Assembly: GCA_022360235.1 (NCBI GenBank)
Contig: JAKSDE010000047.1
Span: forward strand, 1-9,728
Source of the DNA: Cytophagales bacterium
GTDB lineage: Bacteria > Bacteroidota > Bacteroidia > Cytophagales > Amoebophilaceae
Length of the DNA stretch: 9,728 nt
Direction: 5' to 3'
Program-made: the position numbers and the translations under genes
Shown: positions 7,311 to 9,728 of the stretch, piece after piece
Layout of the letters: every line of letters starts with the position of its first letter
How positions within the stretch are numbered: the stretch's first letter is position 1
Notes under the pieces: generated by a model
What the model was told of the DNA's origin: nothing
The model's input: only the letters and a program-made list of their open reading frames with translations
Databases searched by the model: none

Positions 7311-7405
7311 GGGCTGTAGAATCTTAAAAAATTCTCTCAAATTATAAAGTCTATTGGCTTTAAAAGGAGATTTTTAGAAAAATTAGGGAAGCTTTCTACA
7401 GGCCC
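7311..7405. mobile_element. Short MITE-like element with imperfect inverted ends
   Basis: The left end GGGCTGTAGAA (7311-7321) and the inverted right end GGGCCTGTAGAA (from 7394-7405) match except for one extra C. AT-rich stretches further in also partly match (AAAAAATTCT against AATTTTTCT). The interior holds no coding sequence. The left end shares GGGCTGTA with the element at 602-714, so the two may derive from related insertion sequences. Confidence 0.45.
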
Positions 7406-7436
7406 TTTAAAGAATACCAACGAATAATTCCTGAAA

Positions 7437-7562
7437 ATGTCCACACGACCTAGGCAGAAAAAAGTGATTTTTCATGACCTGATAACCAGAATGATTAAGG
7501 CTGAGCCAGTAACTATTCCTAAATTGGGTGGCTTCAATGTGTTATTCTATACTTTAAAATAG
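7437..7562 (+). CDS. Possible small basic protein, 41 aa, unrecognised
   Basis: An ATG at 7437 opens a 41-codon frame ending in TAG. It starts MSTRPRQKKVIFHDLITRMI and ends with PKLGGFNVLFYTLK. It is mostly in intergenic DNA, so it is not simply the shadow of another gene, but its last 29 bases run antisense into the 3' end of ruvC. I recognise no family and see no promoter or clear ribosome binding site. It begins just after the inverted-end element at 7311-7405, so it could be a fragment of an older gene or a chance ORF. Confidence 0.22.
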   Translation: MSTRPRQKKVIFHDLITRMIKAEPVTIPKLGGFNVLFYTLK

Positions 7563-8109
7563 GGTGGTGAATCCTTTCGGAGTTTTCCGATACAAAATGT
7601 TTCCAATTGGCAGGCCTGTTATTAGACTTCTCGCGTTGGTAAGCATGACATACGGCTACAGCAAGCGCATCGGAAGCATCTAGCAATTTGGGAACCTCTT
7701 TAAACTGTAACAGTTTCATAAGCATATGTGCTACCTGTTCTTTAGAAGCATTGCCGTGGCCCGTAACTGCCTGTTTGACTTTCTTAGGTGCATATTCTGT
7801 AAGGGGAACCTCCCTGGTTAATGCTGCAGCCATAGCTACGCCCTGCGCTCTCCCCAGTTTAAGCATAGCTTGTACATTTTTCCCATAAAAAGGAGCTTCT
7901 AGCGCAATCTCATCAGGCAAGAAGTCATTAATTAAGCTGAGCACGCGTTCAAAGATTTTCTTCAACTTGAGTTCGTGGGTAGTGTATTGATGGAGGTGAA
8001 TGACACCATACTGTAGTAAGCTTAACTGCCGTTGCTCCTGCTTAATAACCCCATAGCCCATCACATTTGTGCCAGGGTCTATGCCTACAATGATTCTTTC
8101 TTTTTTCAA
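7534..8109 (-). CDS. ruvC: RuvC, Holliday junction resolvase
   Basis: RuvC is the dimeric nuclease that cuts Holliday junctions symmetrically, with RuvAB, at the end of recombinational repair. The four catalytic acids are present. Counting from the TTG at 8107-8109, they are Asp11 in GIDPGT, Glu71 in IALEAPF, and Asp144 and Asp147 in DASDALAVAVCH, matching Asp7, Glu66, Asp138 and Asp141 of E. coli. The protein is 191 aa, a normal length. An upstream in-frame TTG at 8119-8121 would add four residues. I prefer 8109 because MKKERIIVGIDPGT resembles related proteins. GGAAGGAG precedes it, though very close. No ruvA or ruvB is nearby, which is common in Bacteroidota. Confidence 0.94.
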   Translation of the reverse strand: MKKERIIVGIDPGTNVMGYGVIKQEQRQLSLLQYGVIHLHQYTTHELKLKKIFERVLSLINDFLPDEIALEAPFYGKNVQAMLKLGRAQGVAMAAALTREVPLTEYAPKKVKQAVTGHGNASKEQVAHMLMKLLQFKEVPKLLDASDALAVAVCHAYQREKSNNRPANWKHFVSENSERIHHPILKYRITH

Positions 8110-8199
8110 GACTCCTTCCAATTGTATAGCAAGATAACCTTTTTAAAGCTAGTTAGCAATTCTTAGGCTAGAAGGTCTATTAAAACGGAGCTAATTGAT

Positions 8200-8212
8200 A
8201 AGGTACTACCTT
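8200..8212. promoter_or_regulatory. Perfect 6+1+6 palindrome upstream of ruvC
   Basis: AAGGTA-C-TACCTT is a perfect inverted repeat in the gap between rpsP and ruvC, about 90 bases before the ruvC start. Its geometry suits a dimeric repressor, but it is short enough to arise by chance. Confidence 0.2.
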
Positions 8213-8215
8213 CTT

Positions 8216-8237
8216 TTCTATTGATAGGCGAATAGAA
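8216..8237 (-). terminator. Weak hairpin after rpsP
   Basis: TTCTATT (8216-8222) pairs with AATAGAA (8231-8237) around an 8-base loop, 6 bases past the rpsP stop. On the minus strand it is followed by A/G-rich sequence and not by a T-run, so it may block RNA decay without acting as a true intrinsic terminator. Confidence 0.25.
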
Positions 8238-8242
8238 GGAAG

Positions 8243-9088
8243 CTACTTTGTATTAATCCTTTTTTCTTCTACAGTGTCTTTTTTAACTTTTTCTGTTTCT
8301 TTCATACTTTCCTTGTCATTAGCTGTGGGAACGTCTTGTCTGGCTTTTCGTGCCGTTGAGGAAACTTCTTTTGCTTCTTCTTGGCTCTTAGTTTTAGGAG
8401 CCTCCTGTGAAGTTACCTCCTGTGTCTTGGCTTTACTTTGCGTTTCTGTAGTAGTAGCTTTTTCAGCCATTCCTTTTTGTTGAGAAGGCTTAGCTACTTC
8501 GGTTTTTTCTACTTGTGCCGTTGCCTCTTCTTGGCTCTTAGTTTTAGGAGCCTCCTGTGAAGTTACTTCCTGTGTCTTGGCTTTACTTTGCTTTTCTGTA
8601 GTAGTAGCTTTTTCAGCCCTTTCTTTTTGTTGAGAAGGCTTAGTTACTTCGGTTTTTTCTACTTGTGCCGTTGCCTCTTCTTTGGGAGTAGCTTTTGTCT
8701 TTGTAGCTTCTTGGGCAATTTTAGCTTTTTTTGCCATTTTCTTAGCGACCTTTGCCTCCTTTTCTCTCTTCCAAGCTTCCCAGCTTTTATCGGCTTCTTC
8801 TTGTGTAATGGCTCCCTTTTTTACACCGATCTGGAGATTTTTTCTTAATAAAATTCCCTTAGAAGATAAGAGACTCTTTGTTGTATTGGTAGGTTGCGCA
8901 CCATTAAACAGCCACTTAAGGGCACTGTCTTCATTAAGATGAACAGTAGAAGGGGAAGTATTGGGATTATAGGTACCAATTTTTTCAATATAGCGACCAT
9001 CTCTGGGTGCTTTTGCATCTGCTGCTACTATATCGTAAAGTGCTAGTTTTTTGCGTCCTCTTCTTGCTAATCGAATTCTTACTGCCAT
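8243..9088 (-). CDS. rpsP: Ribosomal protein S16 with a long repeated C-terminal tail
   Basis: S16 binds 16S rRNA and helps assemble the body of the 30S subunit. Residues 1 to about 85 are canonical: MAVRIRLARRGRKKLALYDI, then DGRYIEKIGTYNPNTSP and the KWLFNGAQPTNTT segment. A segment typical of Bacteroidota S16 follows, with KGAITQEEADKSWEAWK (91-107). From about 108 to 281 the protein is a low-complexity Lys/Ala/Glu/Thr/Ser/Gln tail. Two near-identical 50-residue copies sit at 137-186 and 187-236, and a third is barely begun. The whole is 281 aa, where bacterial S16 is about 80-100 aa and tailed Bacteroidota forms are usually under 200. The usual partners rimM and trmD are not next to it. 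Confidence 0.95.
   Translation of the reverse strand: MAVRIRLARRGRKKLALYDIVAADAKAPRDGRYIEKIGTYNPNTSPSTVHLNEDSALKWLFNGAQPTNTTKSLLSSKGILLRKNLQIGVKKGAITQEEADKSWEAWKREKEAKVAKKMAKKAKIAQEATKTKATPKEEATAQVEKTEVTKPSQQKERAEKATTTEKQSKAKTQEVTSQEAPKTKSQEEATAQVEKTEVAKPSQQKGMAEKATTTETQSKAKTQEVTSQEAPKTKSQEEAKEVSSTARKARQDVPTANDKESMKETEKVKKDTVEEKRINTK
8381..8680 (-). repeat. 150-bp tandem duplication inside rpsP
   Basis: Two nearly identical 150-bp copies lie head to tail (8381-8530 and 8531-8680). Each encodes a 50-residue unit starting EEATAQVEKTEV and ending QEAPKTKSQ. They differ at only a few bases, giving Thr/Ala, Glu-Arg/Gly-Met and Lys/Thr changes. The length keeps the reading frame. Confidence 0.95.
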
Positions 9089-9139
9089 AAAATAACTTTT
9101 ACTTTTTATATCATCGACTCTCGTCTACTAAAGTGAGTA

Positions 9140-9147
9140 CAAATTTA
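9140..9147 (-). promoter_or_regulatory. Bacteroidota -7 promoter element for rpsP
   Basis: On the minus strand this reads TAAATTTG, an exact match to TAnnTTTG. It lies 51 bases before the rpsP ATG, a usual leader length for a ribosomal protein gene. The -33 element is not clear. Confidence 0.45.
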
Positions 9148-9220
9148 CAAATTCTTTTTGAAAAGTAGAAGGTTAAGAAAACAATCTTAAAACTTTCTGA
9201 AGGTGAATGACTTTTTTGCT

Positions 9221-9445
9221 TTATTCATAGGAAGACCATGATGTAGGAAATGCAAAATTAATTGCTGTTGCACTTACAAAATACACATACTTAGAAACAC
9301 GATCTATACCCACAAACAGATAAAGCTTGCCTTGCGCTGTATGTAGGGTGGTGATATCAGTATGAAAATACCCTATCAGGTAGTATTTGTCCCATAATTC
9401 TTGTTGTTTAATATTTGAGTGCAATACCATATAATATGGAATCAT
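9221..9445 (-). pseudogene. Degraded IS481-type transposase fragment (DDE/rve integrase core)
   Basis: The segment from about YLIGYFHTDITTLHTA through GKLYLFVGIDRVSKYVYF matches the start of the integrase-type catalytic core in IS481-like transposases, where homologues read YPIGYFHIDI and LYLFVAIDRTSKF. The Asp in FHTDI is the expected first catalytic residue. The second Asp and the Glu are missing, because the match ends after KYVYF and the frame stops soon after. The N-terminal DNA-binding region before about residue 15 is also absent. The frame is open upstream to a stop at 9602-9604, but that part does not look like a transposase. It is an inactive remnant of a once larger IS. Confidence 0.75.
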
Positions 9446-9671
9446 ACACCTAGTTAACTTGAGTCGTAAGTGGAAAAGGGCGTAGAGGCTGCTTACATGA
9501 GCTGCCAGTGCTGGCTTGGCACGACAGAAGGCTTTAAGTAGTCGAGTAGGTCGGGGCCTACGGAAGTCTCCCGTAGGAGGCTTCCTGGGGCCCTTTCCTC
9601 TCTAAGAACTAATGACACTAACTTAATATATTTATCTATATTTTTTATAGTCCTCTAAATGGTTTAAAACC
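9446..9671. other. GC-rich, hairpin-rich non-coding tract and AT-rich spacer
   Basis: About 9478-9600 is clearly GC-rich against its surroundings and can form several stems: GCCAG/CTGGC (9504-9508/9511-9515) or TGCCA/TGGCA (9503-9507/9517-9521), CCTACGG/CCGTAGG (9557-9563/9571-9577), and GGAAG/CTTCC (9562-9566/9581-9585). Some exclude each other. From 9601 to 9671 the DNA is AT-rich and unremarkable. No gene is supported. A structured RNA or mobile-element end is likely, but I could not match it to a known family. Confidence 0.4.
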
Positions 9672-9728
9672 CCCAGCTGGAAGCTGGGCTAAACTTCAGT
9701 TATCTTTACAGTATGACAAGTTATACAA
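9672..9728 (+). mobile_element. Probable left end of an IS200/IS605-type element, cut by the window edge
   Basis: CCCAGCT (9672-9678) pairs with AGCTGGG (9682-9688) around the 3-base loop GGA, giving a compact hairpin in AT-rich DNA. IS200/IS605 elements carry such subterminal hairpins, which their TnpA recognises on single-stranded DNA, usually a few tens of bases before the tnpA start. Here an ATG follows 24 bases after the hairpin. The call depends on sequence outside the window. Confidence 0.4.
9713..9728 (+). CDS. Possible start of a TnpA-like transposase, five codons only
   Basis: An ATG at 9713 starts MTSYT and then leaves the window. Many TnpA proteins of the IS200/IS605 family begin with M-x-x-Y and a short polar stretch before the first strand of the HUH domain, so the fragment is compatible, but five residues prove nothing. 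The support is its place just after the hairpin at 9672-9688. Confidence 0.25.

Larger units (their letters stand above)
7141..7533. other. Intergenic region between murF and ruvC
   Basis: This 393-base gap has no well-supported gene. It holds a heptamer tandem tract (7263-7304), directly followed by a short element with imperfect inverted ends (7311-7405), and then most of a small plus-strand ORF (7437-7562). No clear promoter for murF was seen in the bases before its ATG. Confidence 0.55.

Noticed and set aside
7688..7888. Plus-strand ORF of 66 codons inside ruvC
   Set aside because: It is the complement of conserved ruvC codons, including the segment before the DASDALA motif.
8274..8942. 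Plus-strand ORFs rich in Ser, Phe, Cys and Leu opposite rpsP
   Set aside because: Their odd composition is the complement of the Lys/Glu/Ala-rich S16 tail, and they repeat because the tail repeats.
9541..9600. Possible 3' end of a group II intron on the minus strand
   Set aside because: A CTACTCGAC-like end is present, but no 34-nt domain V with a GNRA loop and no reverse transcriptase sequence can be seen, so I kept it as a question and did not call it a feature.
9478..9604. RNase P RNA or tmRNA
   Set aside because: GAGGAAAG on the minus strand recalls RNase P RNA, but the other conserved segments, such as the ACAGAAA region, are missing. No tRNA-like ends or tag reading frame support tmRNA.

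Overview
The window is AT-rich bacterial DNA with ordinary housekeeping genes separated by unusually long non-coding stretches that hold insertion-sequence debris. Several features point to the Bacteroidota, possibly an intracellular or reduced-genome member of the Cytophagales such as the Amoebophilus/Cardinium group. Ribosomal protein S16 carries a long Lys/Glu/Ala-rich tail. Shine-Dalgarno sequences are mostly absent or badly placed. There are matches to the Bacteroidota promoter -7 element TAnnTTTG, and there is a small basic protein of a type I associate with this phylum. The placement rests on recognition and was not computed.

Layout. Positions 1-1093 are largely non-coding: a GC-rich hairpin-forming left edge, one small hypothetical ORF (263-469) with a possible promoter, a 113-bp element with IS-like inverted ends (602-714), an operator-like palindrome and a stem-loop. 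Next come plus-strand grpE (1094) and dnaJ (1686), 4 bp apart, ending in a terminator-like hairpin, then a ppx/GppA-family phosphatase (2934-3818). From there the genes face the other way: a small basic protein gene broken by a +1 frameshift (3815-4121), a sodium-coupled NSS transporter (4313-5725), murF (5836-7140), ruvC (7534-8109) and rpsP (8243-9088). The right end holds a degraded IS481-type transposase fragment (9221-9445), a GC-rich hairpin-forming tract, and what looks like the left end of an IS200/IS605-type element running off the window.

Functions. GrpE and DnaJ are the co-chaperones of DnaK. The Ppx/GppA protein handles polyphosphate or (p)ppGpp. The NSS carrier imports an amino acid or similar solute with Na+. 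MurF completes the peptidoglycan precursor, RuvC resolves Holliday junctions, and S16 is part of the 30S subunit. The minus-strand genes are separated by gaps of 110-393 bp, so they do not form one tight operon.

The most unusual signals are the 150-bp in-frame tandem duplication in the S16 tail, the frameshifted small gene whose restored frame stops on the ppx stop codon, a heptanucleotide repeat family in opposite orientations on the two sides of murF, two short elements with IS-like ends and no transposase, and the GC-rich structured tracts at both window edges. I did not find a convincing new defence, toxin or biosynthetic system.
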